From the NCBI GenBank assembly GCA_947644545.1, contig CANRZW010000020.1, positions 1-64,000 of the forward strand: 64,000 bases of DNA, written 5' to 3'. Positions 36,014 to 45,356 of this stretch are shown here, in pieces. This stretch comes from an uncultured Lachnospiraceae bacterium. GTDB taxonomy: Bacteria > Bacillota > Clostridia > Lachnospirales > Lachnospiraceae. The position numbers and the translations under genes are program-made. The notes below the pieces were generated by a model. That model made no database searches and was not told the origin of the DNA. It saw only the letters and a list, made by a program, of their open reading frames with translations. The number at the start of each line of letters is the position of its first letter. Position 1 is the stretch's first letter.

Positions 36014-36214
36014 ATGGCAAGAAGAAGAGAAAAGGGACAATTAAAAGGTCTGCGCGATTTCCTGCGGGAAGAGGAAGGTATGGGAACGGTAGAAATCATA
36101 CTGATCATCGTTGTACTGATCGGGTTGGTGATTATCTTTAAGAAACAACTGCGCGCCCTGGTGGAAAAGGTATTTGAGAAGATCACCAAGGACAGTAATA
36201 CCGTAATGTCATGA
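36014..36214 (+). CDS. Flp/Tad type IVb prepilin
   Basis: This 66-residue pilin has a basic leader followed by the cleavage site G22|MGTVE with glutamate at +5. A hydrophobic helix follows (EIILIIVVLIGLVIIFK) and then a short charged tail. It is the main pilus subunit of the operon and a substrate of one of the two prepilin peptidases. The gene has a strong SD (AGGAGG) and overlaps the next gene by ATGA. Confidence 0.93.
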   Translation: MARRREKGQLKGLRDFLREEEGMGTVEIILIIVVLIGLVIIFKKQLRALVEKVFEKITKDSNTVMS

Positions 36215-37647
36215 GAAAAGGGTATATGACCGTATTTCTTACATTATCCCTTACACTGATCCTGTCCCTTGTATTCACAGTGATAGAAGGGGCACGGATC
36301 AGTGCCATCCGCATGAAGTTTGAGTGCGTTGCGGATATCGGTATGAATTCCGTCCTTGCAGAATATCACAGAGAGTTGTTGGAACAATATGACCTGCTGT
36401 TCGTGGATATGTCATATGGCGGAGGTCATGCGGATATCGGGAATACAGAAGCGCATCTCAAGAACTATATGCAGAAGAATCTCAGGCCGGAAGGCGGGGC
36501 TTTGAATGCTCTGGGAGTCAGAGACTTTCTGGCCATGTCAACAGATAAAGTGCAGATCGGACAGTATTCTATCGCTTCAGATGAAGGAGGAGCCGTATTA
36601 AAAAGACAGGTTACGGATTATATGGCGGACTATCCCCTGGGAGCGGTCCTGGAGAAGATACATCTGGGGACATCGGAGATCGGTCAGTATGGCTTAGAGA
36701 CGAGAGATGTGGAGGCGGAACGGGGACGCTACGAAGCAGAAATTGATGAGATCGGGCTTCCCGTGGAAGAAGTGGAGGAAGGAGTCTTTGCGGAAGTACC
36801 GTTAAACAATCCCGCAGATGCGGCCAATGCGACAAGAAGCAGCGGTGTGCTGAATCTGGTGCTGGAAAATCCCTCGTCGGTTTCCGCAGTCAAGATTAAT
36901 GAGAAGGACTATCTTTCCCATCGAGCCAGGATACAGGGAAGCGGTATGTGTGCGGAAGCGGCAGTCATTTCGGGAAAGCCGGACGAACTGATCTTTCAGG
37001 TGTATCTGTTTGAGAAATGCGGGTATTACGGGGAGGAAATGGAGAAATCGTTGTTAAAGTATCAGATAGAATATATTCTGGCGGGTAAAGGCGTGGACTG
37101 GAAGAATCTGGAATATGTAGCTAAGCGTCTTCTGCGTTGGCGCGAAGTGGCCAATGTGATTTATATTCTGTCAGATGGTGCGAAGGTGGCCGAAGCGAAG
37201 GCAGCTGCCGGTGCATTGGCGGCAGTGCTTATGTGCCCGGCGCTGTTAGAGCCGGTTGCCTATACGATTCTGTTTGCATGGGCATATGTGGAGAGCCTGC
37301 AGGACGTGAAGACACTTCTTTCCGGGGGCAGGGTGCCGATCATCAAGACGGCAGCGGATTGGAAGACAGGGATTAACAGTCTGACCAACGTGAGAGGCAG
37401 TTTGTCGGCCGACAGTGGAGGCAGAGGTCTGAACTATAAGGAGTATTTGCAGATCATGCTTTATTTACAAAGCAGAGAGCAAAGGACATATCGTGCCATG
37501 GATATCATGGAGATGGATATCCGCAGGACGCCAGGCAATGCAAGATTCCGGATGGATGCCTGTTTTGACACTTATCAGGCGGATCTGTGCATATCGAGCC
37601 GGTTCGGATATGCGTATGAGATGACAAGAACGTATGGGTTTTATTAA
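36211..37647 (+). CDS. DUF5702 Tad-associated protein
   Basis: This 478-residue protein has a pseudopilin-like N-terminal helix (MRKGYMTVFLTLSLTLILSL) and a large outer domain, as in DUF5702 proteins encoded in clostridial Tad loci. They probably replace TadG or act as minor pilus or anchoring components. No signal cleavage box with +5 glutamate is present, since F occupies that place. The C-terminal domain (about 300-478) includes a hydrophobic stretch (VAEAKAAAGALAAVLMCPAL) suggesting a second membrane contact. Translation start overlaps the Flp stop. Confidence 0.78.
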   Translation: MRKGYMTVFLTLSLTLILSLVFTVIEGARISAIRMKFECVADIGMNSVLAEYHRELLEQYDLLFVDMSYGGGHADIGNTEAHLKNYMQKNLRPEGGALNALGVRDFLAMSTDKVQIGQYSIASDEGGAVLKRQVTDYMADYPLGAVLEKIHLGTSEIGQYGLETRDVEAERGRYEAEIDEIGLPVEEVEEGVFAEVPLNNPADAANATRSSGVLNLVLENPSSVSAVKINEKDYLSHRARIQGSGMCAEAAVISGKPDELIFQVYLFEKCGYYGEEMEKSLLKYQIEYILAGKGVDWKNLEYVAKRLLRWREVANVIYILSDGAKVAEAKAAAGALAAVLMCPALLEPVAYTILFAWAYVESLQDVKTLLSGGRVPIIKTAADWKTGINSLTNVRGSLSADSGGRGLNYKEYLQIMLYLQSREQRTYRAMDIMEMDIRRTPGNARFRMDACFDTYQADLCISSRFGYAYEMTRTYGFY

Positions 37648-37712
37648 GGGGTTGGCCATTGGGAAGTTATGGCAAGATATTTTGAGGCGATATTTTTGGG
37701 AGGTGATCAAAG

Positions 37713-38702
37713 ATGCCCTTTTGGCGGTCAAAGCAGGGTAACTCTAATAAATCGACAGCACATTCTCTCCGGGCATATCTTGATACCAGTCAAGGTAGTC
37801 AAAACATTCTATCATTCTGTGGACTGCTAAAGAGGGTGTCTTTGATCATCTCCCGGAAGAACCGGAGAGGGATCGCGTCTGGGAAGAGAAAAGAGGAGCG
37901 AAAATTATGGAAGGGCGCTAAGGGCTCCGTAACGTTGGAGGCGGCGTTCTCACTTCCGTTCTTTCTGTTTGCGGTGCTTAATCTGCTATTTGCCATCAAC
38001 ATGATCGGTACACAGAGCAGGTTGAATGCAGCATTGCATCAGACCGGTAATAAGATGGCCTTCTATGGCTATCTATATGAACATACGGTGGCAGGGGCGC
38101 TGCCGGAATCGCTGGCCGGCGTGGCGCTTACGAGTGTCTATGCCAGAAGCCAGATTCTGGAATATGCGGGCAGAAGCTATCTTGATCAGTCATGTATTGT
38201 GGACGGTGCCGGGGGCATCTCCATGGCAGGTTCTTCTGTCATGGGGGAGGGAGATATGATCGACCTGCAGGTTTCTTATAAGGTAAAGCCCTTTGTTTCA
38301 CTGATGGGATTTCAGGGATTTGCCATGCGGCAGCGCTATTACGGTAGAGCATGGACGGGATATGATGTGACAAGTCATGTAAGTGATACTAGGCAGGAGG
38401 ATCCGATGGTATATATCACGAGAACCGGGATCGTATATCACCTGGACCGAAATTGCACCTACTTAAATCCTTCTGTGGAGACGGTTTCCCGATCGGAGGC
38501 CGGCAGCAGGAGGAACCAGTCGGGAGGCAGGTACTATGCCTGTGAGATCTGTGACGGCGACAGGAGCCAGGGGCAGGTTTACATTACATCCCAGGGAAGC
38601 AGTTATCACAGTCGGATCCAGTGCTCAGGACTCAAACGTACAATTTATACGGTACCTCTATCGGAGGTGCAGGGGAGAGGGGTTTGTTCAAAATGTGGAT
38701 AG
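37713..38702 (+). CDS. TadE-like pseudopilin with Cys/His repeats
   Basis: This 329-residue pseudopilin has a long leader of 71 residues, then G71|SVTLE with +5 glutamate and the hydrophobic helix AAFSLPFFLFAVLNLLFAIN. The outer part carries two related C-terminal units (about 233-280 and 288-329): ITRTGIVYHLDRNCTYL..CEIC and ITSQGSSYHSRIQCSGL..CSKC. Each has Y-H-x(n)-C-x2-L followed by CxxC and may bind a metal or form disulphides. The start at 37713 has GGGAGGTG upstream, so the long leader appears real. Its last codons overlap the second prepilin peptidase gene. Confidence 0.78.
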   Translation: MPFWRSKQGNSNKSTAHSLRAYLDTSQGSQNILSFCGLLKRVSLIISRKNRRGIASGKRKEERKLWKGAKGSVTLEAAFSLPFFLFAVLNLLFAINMIGTQSRLNAALHQTGNKMAFYGYLYEHTVAGALPESLAGVALTSVYARSQILEYAGRSYLDQSCIVDGAGGISMAGSSVMGEGDMIDLQVSYKVKPFVSLMGFQGFAMRQRYYGRAWTGYDVTSHVSDTRQEDPMVYITRTGIVYHLDRNCTYLNPSVETVSRSEAGSRRNQSGGRYYACEICDGDRSQGQVYITSQGSSYHSRIQCSGLKRTIYTVPLSEVQGRGVCSKCG

Positions 38703-39115
38703 AGATAATATTGTTTCTTTTGCTGGCCATATGCGCTATATTTGACGGCGTAAGAAAGGAGATTCCCCTGGCGGTGGTGTGGATCGGAATCATGATAGCG
38801 ATTCTTTTGCATGTAAGAGGTGATCTGGGGGAAAACACATGGCGGGCGGTTCTGTTATCGACACTGCCAGGGACAGCTTTCTGGGCGCTCAGTCTGTTGA
38901 CAGGGGAGAAAGTAGGTTACGGGGACGGATGGATGTTGTTGATGACCGGGCTTTTTACAGGACTCGGACGCTGTTTCGTGATTCTGCTTGTAGGGTTGAT
39001 GCTGGAGTCCGCGCTCATATTGGTACTATTGGCTTTTCGTAAGATAACGACAGACAGGACAGTGCCCTTTGCGCCGTTTCTGCTGTTGGGAATGGGGGTA
39101 GTTGCATGGTTGTAG
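38693..39115 (+). CDS. Prepilin peptidase (A24), second copy
   Basis: This 140-residue membrane protein has four or five hydrophobic segments. The two catalytic aspartates are present in AICAIFDGVRKEIPL and GYGDGWML (GxGD). It is shorter than the first prepilin peptidase of the operon (175 residues) and divergent from it, so it may process the TadE-like proteins rather than Flp. The frame is open from 38621; the ATG at 38693 lies in the tail of the TadE-like gene. It overlaps the next gene by 10 bases. Confidence 0.82.
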   Translation: MWIEIILFLLLAICAIFDGVRKEIPLAVVWIGIMIAILLHVRGDLGENTWRAVLLSTLPGTAFWALSLLTGEKVGYGDGWMLLMTGLFTGLGRCFVILLVGLMLESALILVLLAFRKITTDRTVPFAPFLLLGMGVVAWL

Positions 39116-39597
39116 GAAAGAAGCGCTCCGCAAGAATGGTAAGTGGTCATATGGTAAGTGGCTATATGGCAGGCGGCTATATGTCAGTGGAGGCATCCTT
39201 TCTTATCACCTGGACGCTCTTTATCTTCGTATTGCTGATCTACTTATCCTTCTATACCTATGATAAATGTGTGCTATTCCAGGATGCTTACACAGTCTGT
39301 TTTCGGGGGAGTATTCAGAAGGATGAAGATCGTGTCGTCCCTTATATTAACGCGCACATACAGGAACAGTTCGGCCGGAAATATTTCGGGACGGGTGAAG
39401 TACACGGCAGTGTGGACAGAAATGGTCATGTCACGGACGTGTATGGTGAATGTCAGGTCAAGGTTCCGATCCGATCACTGTTCACCATGTATGATAAGAG
39501 CGGATGGAGAATTCGTACCCAGGCCAGGGCGCAGATCATCAATCCAACGCATATAATACAAAAGAGCAGGTGGATTGGAAATGTAATTATCCAATGA
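39106..39597 (+). CDS. TadE-like pseudopilin
   Basis: This 163-residue protein has a leader containing three 15-bp in-frame repeats (39136-39180, residues MVSGH, MVSGY, MAGGY), then a cleavage site G24|YMSVE with +5 glutamate and the helix ASFLITWTLFIFVLLIYLSF. The outer domain is about 110 residues with a single short fold (VHGSVDRNGHVTDVYGECQV). It is a minor pilin of the Tad apparatus. The start overlaps the second prepilin peptidase. Confidence 0.75.
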   Translation: MVVGKKRSARMVSGHMVSGYMAGGYMSVEASFLITWTLFIFVLLIYLSFYTYDKCVLFQDAYTVCFRGSIQKDEDRVVPYINAHIQEQFGRKYFGTGEVHGSVDRNGHVTDVYGECQVKVPIRSLFTMYDKSGWRIRTQARAQIINPTHIIQKSRWIGNVIIQ

Positions 39598-39684
39598 AAG
39601 AGGCTGACTGCTATTTATGGGAGGAGCAAAGGAAGCAGAACTACCTACGGAAGTATTTGAAAGAGAATATAACAGGGGGCAGAA

Positions 39685-41118
39685 ATGATAGAAGCAAAAT
39701 ATTTCAGAGATTACAGGCATAATTACATGATCTTGCAGTGCGGACAGGAAGCGGCGGTCAGAAGTTATCAGTATAAGATACTTACTTCGGATAAGATCAG
39801 GGAGATACTGCGATGTTCCGTAAGACATATTAATGGCACTACATATTATTATTATGATATCAGTTCCAGAACAACATTGCAGAATCTTTATCAGAGTACA
39901 AAGATGTCTTACGAGCAGGTAAGAGACCTGCTATGGCAGATTCGAGGGATCTGTGACAAGCTGGCGGGATTTTTTATGGAGGAATCCGGGCTTGTGCTGC
40001 TGCCGGAACATATTTATTATGATTTTTCCACAATGCGGTATATCGGCTTATATTATCCGGATTATCAAATGGTGGGAGCACAGGCGTATGAACCGCTGAT
40101 GAATTTTCTGATGGAGCATATTGATGCGGAGGATCGTCAACTGGCGGAAAATATATACCGTATCTGTGAAATGGCGGGGGAACCACATTTCCTGTTGGAG
40201 GATGCGTTACGAATCCTGGAGGAGAGGACGGAAGAAAGGATCGAGGAAAAAACAGAGGAATTGTGCGGGACGGCGCCGGATCTGACAGACGGCTTCGGTA
40301 TTATGGAGGAAACGGAGATGTCAATGATGGAACCGCCACCGGCAGAACTGCCCCAAAAGAGCCTTTTTTATCCGGTATTTGCGGTATTGTCGCTTCTGGG
40401 AATCGCAGGGGCAGCAGCCGTTTATGGTATGTATGATCTGGTTTGGGAAGAAGAGATTGCTTTATATGGCATAATGGCAGTATTGGGAGTCTGCCTGCTG
40501 TTTAGCCTATGGGGATGCTTTAAGGCGAACAGGAAGGGACGAACAGAAGGGAACAAAGAGAAGGAAGGTTCTGCCGGGAAATTGGAACAGTCAATTGAAT
40601 ACGGCAGCAGCCTGTATGATGAATCATGTCAGAAACAGGAAGCCAGACCCCTCACAATAAGCAGTGTGATCAGCAGGGACAGGAACTTTGAGACTATAAA
40701 CCCGGAAACCGCGTTTACACATGCCGGGATCATGCCGTCTGCCTCTCCCGTTTCATCTTCTGTATCTCCTGAACGGTTGATGGATCATTACAGTAATACC
40801 GTCTTTTTTGATGGAAGCAAAATAGCGGAGAATAAATTATATGCATTGGACAGGAAAAACAAACAGCATATTGAATTAAGACAGTTTCCCTGTACGGTAG
40901 GGAAGATGGCCGGCTGTGTCGATCATGTGCTTGCAGATAATTCGGTCAGCAGGATTCACGCCAGATTCGATTTTCAGGGAGATAAGGTTCTTCTTACCGA
41001 TATGAATTCCACTAACGGCACCTATAAGAACGGGCTTCGTATGAGTCCTCAGGAGACAGTGGAGATAGAACCGGGAGATGAGATCCGCTTTGGCAATCTG
41101 AATTATTGTTACAGATAG
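39685..41118 (+). CDS. DUF6382-FHA membrane protein
   Basis: This 477-residue protein has an N-terminal DUF6382 domain (about 1-185: SYQYKILTSDKIREIL, GTTYYYYDISSRTTLQNLY), two hydrophobic segments (about 228-250 and 258-275), an unstructured part, and a C-terminal FHA domain (about 375-477). The FHA residues are clear: VGKMAGCVDHVLADNSVSRI, HARF and TDMNSTNGTYKNG. FHA domains bind phosphothreonine, so a Ser/Thr kinase should control it, although none is in the window. DUF6382-FHA proteins often sit at the end of Tad loci in clostridia. Confidence 0.85.
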   Translation: MIEAKYFRDYRHNYMILQCGQEAAVRSYQYKILTSDKIREILRCSVRHINGTTYYYYDISSRTTLQNLYQSTKMSYEQVRDLLWQIRGICDKLAGFFMEESGLVLLPEHIYYDFSTMRYIGLYYPDYQMVGAQAYEPLMNFLMEHIDAEDRQLAENIYRICEMAGEPHFLLEDALRILEERTEERIEEKTEELCGTAPDLTDGFGIMEETEMSMMEPPPAELPQKSLFYPVFAVLSLLGIAGAAAVYGMYDLVWEEEIALYGIMAVLGVCLLFSLWGCFKANRKGRTEGNKEKEGSAGKLEQSIEYGSSLYDESCQKQEARPLTISSVISRDRNFETINPETAFTHAGIMPSASPVSSSVSPERLMDHYSNTVFFDGSKIAENKLYALDRKNKQHIELRQFPCTVGKMAGCVDHVLADNSVSRIHARFDFQGDKVLLTDMNSTNGTYKNGLRMSPQETVEIEPGDEIRFGNLNYCYR

Positions 41119-41210
41119 CGGCGGAGAGTCTGCAATGCTTCCATTTGACAGGACATACTGAAAATGATACCCTTTTGATGAAAGTCTTCATAAGAGTATT
41201 GGAGTGTGCC

Positions 41211-42308
41211 ATGATATCGGAACGGATGGAACAGCTTTTTGAAAGAAACGGATATAGTAAGGTTCCCTCGAATCTTCCTGAATTTACGTTTTATTACCGC
41301 AGGGAGAATCAAGGGACCGTTGTTATACATGTGATTGATTATAGACAGGGGCTCTATATTTCAGAGGATCAGTTTGACCATTTAAAGCAAAAGATCACGG
41401 AATTCATGCATAGCAAGGGAGAGCAGGAAGTACATCTTCTTTCTCTGATTCTATGTGATGATGTGGGCAAAGCAAAACAGCTCAGCATCAGAGAAAGCTT
41501 CTGCTGGATGATTGATACGGTAAATAGAAGATTGATTATTTATGAGAATCAGGTAGATGATTTCTATGGATGGAGGGGGATTCTGGAGGAGTTTCTGCTG
41601 CACCCGGAAGATGCCTGCGGAGAGGAAGCTGCCAACAGAGAAGAAAATATCGACAGGGAGGAACATGTAAGCAGCAAATTTGACAAGGTTCGGAACAGAG
41701 CATGGCTCAGGGAACTGCCATGGACGAATATTTGTCTGATCGGGGTCAATGTGATTGTATTTCTGATATGTACATTTACCGGGAGAATGTTATATAATAA
41801 AGGTGCACTGGGGGTTTTGATGGTAATAGAGGACAAGTCCTATTACCGCATCATAACATCTATGTTTTTACATGCGGATACAGGACATCTTTTCAGTAAT
41901 ATGATCATCCTGTATTACGCAGGGGAGATCGTGGAGAGGAAGATGGGACATTTCCTGTATGCCGTACTCTATTTTCTTTCGGGAATCGCGGGTGGCATGT
42001 TATCCATGGGATATGAACTCCTGTCAGGAGATTATGTCAGCTCTGTGGGAGCCAGCGGGGCGGTTTTTGGCGTGGAAGGAGCGCTGCTGCTTCTGATCAT
42101 TTTGCATCACGGCAAGCTGGAATCCGTGACGTTTGGCAGGATGATATTTGTCATTCTCTTTTCTCTTTATTGTGGATTTACGAGTACTGATGTCAATAAT
42201 GCCGCGCATATCGGCGGTGTTTTGATGGGATTTGCTCTGGCAGCGGTTTTCTGGCTGCTGCGCCCATATATGAGGGCAGGAAAGGATGGAGATTTCAATG
42301 AAAATTAA
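41211..42308 (+). CDS. Rhomboid intramembrane serine protease
   Basis: This protein of about 365 residues has a soluble N-terminal domain (about 1-165, unrecognised) and a six-helix rhomboid domain (about 170-360). Motifs are FLHADTGHLFSNMIILY, the serine box VGASGAVFG (S282), and the catalytic histidine in NNAAHIGGVLMG (H333). It could cut membrane-anchored proteins of the adjacent Tad apparatus. The frame is open from 41106, but GGAGTG lies 4 nt before the ATG at 41211, so this start is preferred; ATG 41226 is possible. The stop overlaps the next gene by 11 bases. Confidence 0.88.
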   Translation: MISERMEQLFERNGYSKVPSNLPEFTFYYRRENQGTVVIHVIDYRQGLYISEDQFDHLKQKITEFMHSKGEQEVHLLSLILCDDVGKAKQLSIRESFCWMIDTVNRRLIIYENQVDDFYGWRGILEEFLLHPEDACGEEAANREENIDREEHVSSKFDKVRNRAWLRELPWTNICLIGVNVIVFLICTFTGRMLYNKGALGVLMVIEDKSYYRIITSMFLHADTGHLFSNMIILYYAGEIVERKMGHFLYAVLYFLSGIAGGMLSMGYELLSGDYVSSVGASGAVFGVEGALLLLIILHHGKLESVTFGRMIFVILFSLYCGFTSTDVNNAAHIGGVLMGFALAAVFWLLRPYMRAGKDGDFNEN

Positions 42309-43305
42309 TATTTATTACGGTGGTCGGGGCCTGATGGACGATCCCACGCTTTTTGTTCTGAATAAAATGAAGGAAGTATTGGAAGAGCTGCGCGTTACGG
42401 TAGAGACCTTTTATCTGTATGATCTGAAAAACAGCATAACAACGCTGCCGCAGACTTTGAAGGAGGCAGACGGCGTTATTCTGGGCAGTACAGTGGAATG
42501 GTATGGGATTGGCGGATATATGTATCAGTTTCTGGATGCCTGCTGGCTCTATGGCGACAAGGAAGTGATCAGCCAGATCTATATGTGTCCGATCGTGATG
42601 TCCACCACTTATGGTGAGCGAGAAGGGAAATTGAATCTGGCAACGGCCTGGGAGATTCTCGGCGGACGCCCCTGCAGCGGTATTTGTGGTTACATAGCGG
42701 ATACTGCCATGATGGAGGACAATGAAGAGTACCTTCGCATTATAGAGAAAAAGGCGGAGAACCTGTATCGGACGATCAATCAGAAGCTGCCTTGTCTGCC
42801 GGCCAGCAATCAGGCTGTGAAGCAGAAGGTTGCCATTACCAAGAATATCAATTTCACACCACAGGAATCGGAGCAGCTGTCACAGTTTGTGGCGGATGAT
42901 ACTTATGTGCAGCGGCAGAAAGCGGATATCCAGGAACTGGCCAGCATGTTCAGGGATATGATGGGCAGCAGTGACAGAGATGACACGACGGAATTCCTGA
43001 AAGAGATACAGACGCATTTCAAGCCGCAGCCCGGACTGAATGCCTGCTATAAATTCGTGATAGAGGGGAAGAAGACACCGTTGATCATAGAGATTAAGGG
43101 AGGAGATCTGCAGTGTTATTATGGCAGTGCGAATCAGGTGAATGTGGAAGTACAGCTGGCACGTGAGATTCTTGAGAATATCATTGCCGGTAAGACTACA
43201 TTCCAGACTTCCTTTATGGCTGGTGATATGAGAATGAAAGGTGATTTCAAGATTCTCAGGGCGTTAGATCAGGTACTGACATTTGCTGCGAAGAAAGGCG
43301 AGTAG
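42298..43305 (+). CDS. Flavodoxin-like / SCP2 domain protein
   Basis: This 335-residue protein has an N-terminal flavodoxin-like NAD(P)H-dependent oxidoreductase fold (about 1-165; MKINIYYGGRGLMDDPT, ADGVILGSTVEWYGIGGYMY) and a C-terminal SCP2-like lipid-binding domain (about 235-335; NACYKFVIEGKKTPLIIEI ... FQTSFMAGDMRMKGDFKILR). The fusion is seen in Lachnospiraceae. Substrate and reaction are unknown. The ATG at 42286 is not favoured. The ATG at 42298 follows GGATGGAG by about 8 nt and gives the normal start. Confidence 0.8.
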   Translation: MKINIYYGGRGLMDDPTLFVLNKMKEVLEELRVTVETFYLYDLKNSITTLPQTLKEADGVILGSTVEWYGIGGYMYQFLDACWLYGDKEVISQIYMCPIVMSTTYGEREGKLNLATAWEILGGRPCSGICGYIADTAMMEDNEEYLRIIEKKAENLYRTINQKLPCLPASNQAVKQKVAITKNINFTPQESEQLSQFVADDTYVQRQKADIQELASMFRDMMGSSDRDDTTEFLKEIQTHFKPQPGLNACYKFVIEGKKTPLIIEIKGGDLQCYYGSANQVNVEVQLAREILENIIAGKTTFQTSFMAGDMRMKGDFKILRALDQVLTFAAKKGE

Positions 43306-43335
43306 CACATTTTATAGAGAGGAATGAGGATTACC

Positions 43336-43746
43336 ATGAAAGAAGAAAACTGCATTTTCTGTAAGATAGCAAACGGTGAAATACCGTCGAAAACATTATA
43401 TGAAGACGACAAATTCCGAGTGATTCTGGATTTGGGGCCGGCATCGAAGGGGCATGCATTGATTTTGCCTAAGGATCACTATGCGAACCTATATGAACTG
43501 CCGGATGAGACCGCAGGGGAAGTGATGAAGCTGGCGAAGAGAATGGCAGTGCAGATGACAGAGCGCCTGGGTTGCGAGGGATTTAATCTGGTGCAGAACA
43601 ATGGTGAGCTGGCGGGACAGACTGTCTTCCATTTCCATATGCATCTGATCCCCAGATACTGTGATGACGGACAGAAGATAGGATGGAAACCGCAGGAGAT
43701 CACACAAGAAGAACTGGAAGAGATCAGGAAGCAGATCACAGGGTAA
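43336..43746 (+). CDS. HIT family nucleotide hydrolase
   Basis: This 136-residue histidine-triad protein has an N-terminal CxxC (CIFCKIANGEIPS) and catalytic triad H99-x-H101-x-H103 in FHFHMHLIPRY. Family members hydrolyse AMP-lysine, AMP-amide or dinucleoside polyphosphates. In clostridia this HIT protein type often has a Zn-binding CxxC plus a distal His. It is probably co-transcribed with the fumarase genes. The start is ATG 43336, with GAGG 7 nt upstream, rather than the earlier ATG 43324. Confidence 0.9.
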   Translation: MKEENCIFCKIANGEIPSKTLYEDDKFRVILDLGPASKGHALILPKDHYANLYELPDETAGEVMKLAKRMAVQMTERLGCEGFNLVQNNGELAGQTVFHFHMHLIPRYCDDGQKIGWKPQEITQEELEEIRKQITG

Positions 43747-43809
43747 CATCTGTATCGAAGGCTGACAAAAGAACAGTTGCTGGAAGGCGTGAAAGAACGA
43801 GGTAGAGCC

Positions 43810-44652
43810 ATGCGAATGATCGACGTAGCGGATATTACGCGAAATATTAAAGAAATGTGCATTGAGGCGAACCATTTCCTCACGGAAGATATGGATAATG
43901 TGTTAAAGCAGGCATCAGAAAAGGAGCGGGCGCCGCTCGGAAGACAGATCCTGTGTCAGCTTCAGGAGAACCTTGAGATTGCAGGGGCGGATATGATACC
44001 GATCTGTCAGGATACCGGTATGGCAGTCATCTTCATGGAGGTCGGTCAGGATGTGCATTTTGAAGGAGGAGTCTTGGAAGACGCAGTCAATGAGGGCGTC
44101 AGACAGGGATATACCGAAGGATATCTGCGCAAATCTGTCGTAGGAGATCCGATACTCCGTCAGAATACAGGAGATAATACGCCGACGGTGATCCATTATG
44201 AGATGGTTTCCGGAGAGCAAGTCAGAATAACCGTTGCTCCTAAGGGATTTGGCAGCGAGAACATGAGCAGGGTCTTCATGTTAAAACCTGCGGACGGGAT
44301 TGAGGGCGTGAAGAAGGCGATCCTGACTGCGGTACAGGATGCCGGGCCTAACGCGTGTCCGCCGATGGTGGTGGGTGTGGGCATCGGAGGCACCTTCGAG
44401 AAGTGTGCACTGATGGCCAAGAAGGCCTTGACAAGGCCGGTGGATCAGCGTTCAGAGGTACCCTATGTGAAAGAACTTGAGGAGGAAATGCTTGGAATGA
44501 TCAACAGGACGGGAATCGGACCCGGCGGCCTGGGAGGGACGACAACCGCGCTGGCGGTCAATATCAATACATATCCGACACATATAGCCGGTCTGCCCGT
44601 GGCTGTCAATATCTGTTGTCATGTGAACAGGCATGCAGTGAGAGTATTGTAG
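43810..44652 (+). CDS. Fumarate hydratase, alpha subunit (class I)
   Basis: This 280-residue N-terminal subunit of an oxygen-sensitive iron-sulphur class I fumarase/tartrate dehydratase interconverts fumarate and malate. The cluster cysteines are seen in CQDTGMAVIFMEVG, DAGPNACPPMVVGVGIGGTF and the final VNICCHVNRHAVRVL. Family signatures ILRQNTGDNTPTVIHYE and KGFGSENMSR are present. The start at 43810 has GAGGTAG upstream; a longer frame opens at 43777. The beta subunit follows after a 146-nt gap. The products can also be a tartrate dehydratase, which the sequence does not decide. Confidence 0.93.
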   Translation: MRMIDVADITRNIKEMCIEANHFLTEDMDNVLKQASEKERAPLGRQILCQLQENLEIAGADMIPICQDTGMAVIFMEVGQDVHFEGGVLEDAVNEGVRQGYTEGYLRKSVVGDPILRQNTGDNTPTVIHYEMVSGEQVRITVAPKGFGSENMSRVFMLKPADGIEGVKKAILTAVQDAGPNACPPMVVGVGIGGTFEKCALMAKKALTRPVDQRSEVPYVKELEEEMLGMINRTGIGPGGLGGTTTALAVNINTYPTHIAGLPVAVNICCHVNRHAVRVL

Positions 44653-44798
44653 ATATTATATACTGTACGAAAGTTTATTCATATGAAATTGGCTCATGTA
44701 AAGGCAGGGCAGATTACGGACGAAAGCGGCACCGGGACAGAGAGTAGAGTAGAATAGAGAAATAAAGACATTGCAAACGGTATTACGGAGGTTTCGGC

Positions 44799-45356
44799 AT
44801 GGAACGACATATACAGGCGCCTATAAACAGGGAAGAGGTATCCGGCTTGAGAGCCGGTGATTATGTATATATAACGGGAACGATTTATACGGCAAGGGAC
44901 GCTGCGCATAAGCGGATGCAGGAAGCCCTGGATGCCGGCGCGCCGCTTCCGCTTGAGATGCTAAGTAACATCATATATTATATGGGGCCTTCTCCGGCAC
45001 GGGAGGGAAGACCAATTGGCTCTGCAGGCCCTACGACCGCCAGCCGTATGGACAAATACGCTCCGGCTTTACTGGACTTGGGATTGATCGGGATGATCGG
45101 CAAGGGAAAGCGCAGTGAGGCTGTGAAAGAAGCGATTGTCAGGAACGGTGCCGTATATTTTGCCGCGGTCGGCGGTGCAGGCGCATTATTATCAAGATCG
45201 ATCAAAAAGTCGGAGGTGATTGCTTATGAAGATCTGGGCACAGAAGCAATCCGCAGACTGCAAGTGGAAAATTTTCCGGTGATCGTCGTGATCGACTCGG
45301 AAGGAAATGATCTGTACGAGACAGCGAGAACAGAGTATTGTGATCTGTGCTCTTAA
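44799..45356 (+). CDS. Fumarate hydratase, beta subunit (class I)
   Basis: This 185-residue C-terminal subunit completes the fumarase with the upstream gene. Typical segments are GDYVYITGTIYTARDAAHKR, GPSPAREGRPIGSAGPTTAS and MIGKGKRSEAVKEAI. The catalytic region AVGGAGALLSRSIKKSEVIA is present. The SD ACGGAGGTT is 7 nt upstream. The gene ends in a long hairpin region that also faces the convergent minus-strand gene. Confidence 0.92.
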   Translation: MERHIQAPINREEVSGLRAGDYVYITGTIYTARDAAHKRMQEALDAGAPLPLEMLSNIIYYMGPSPAREGRPIGSAGPTTASRMDKYAPALLDLGLIGMIGKGKRSEAVKEAIVRNGAVYFAAVGGAGALLSRSIKKSEVIAYEDLGTEAIRRLQVENFPVIVVIDSEGNDLYETARTEYCDLCS

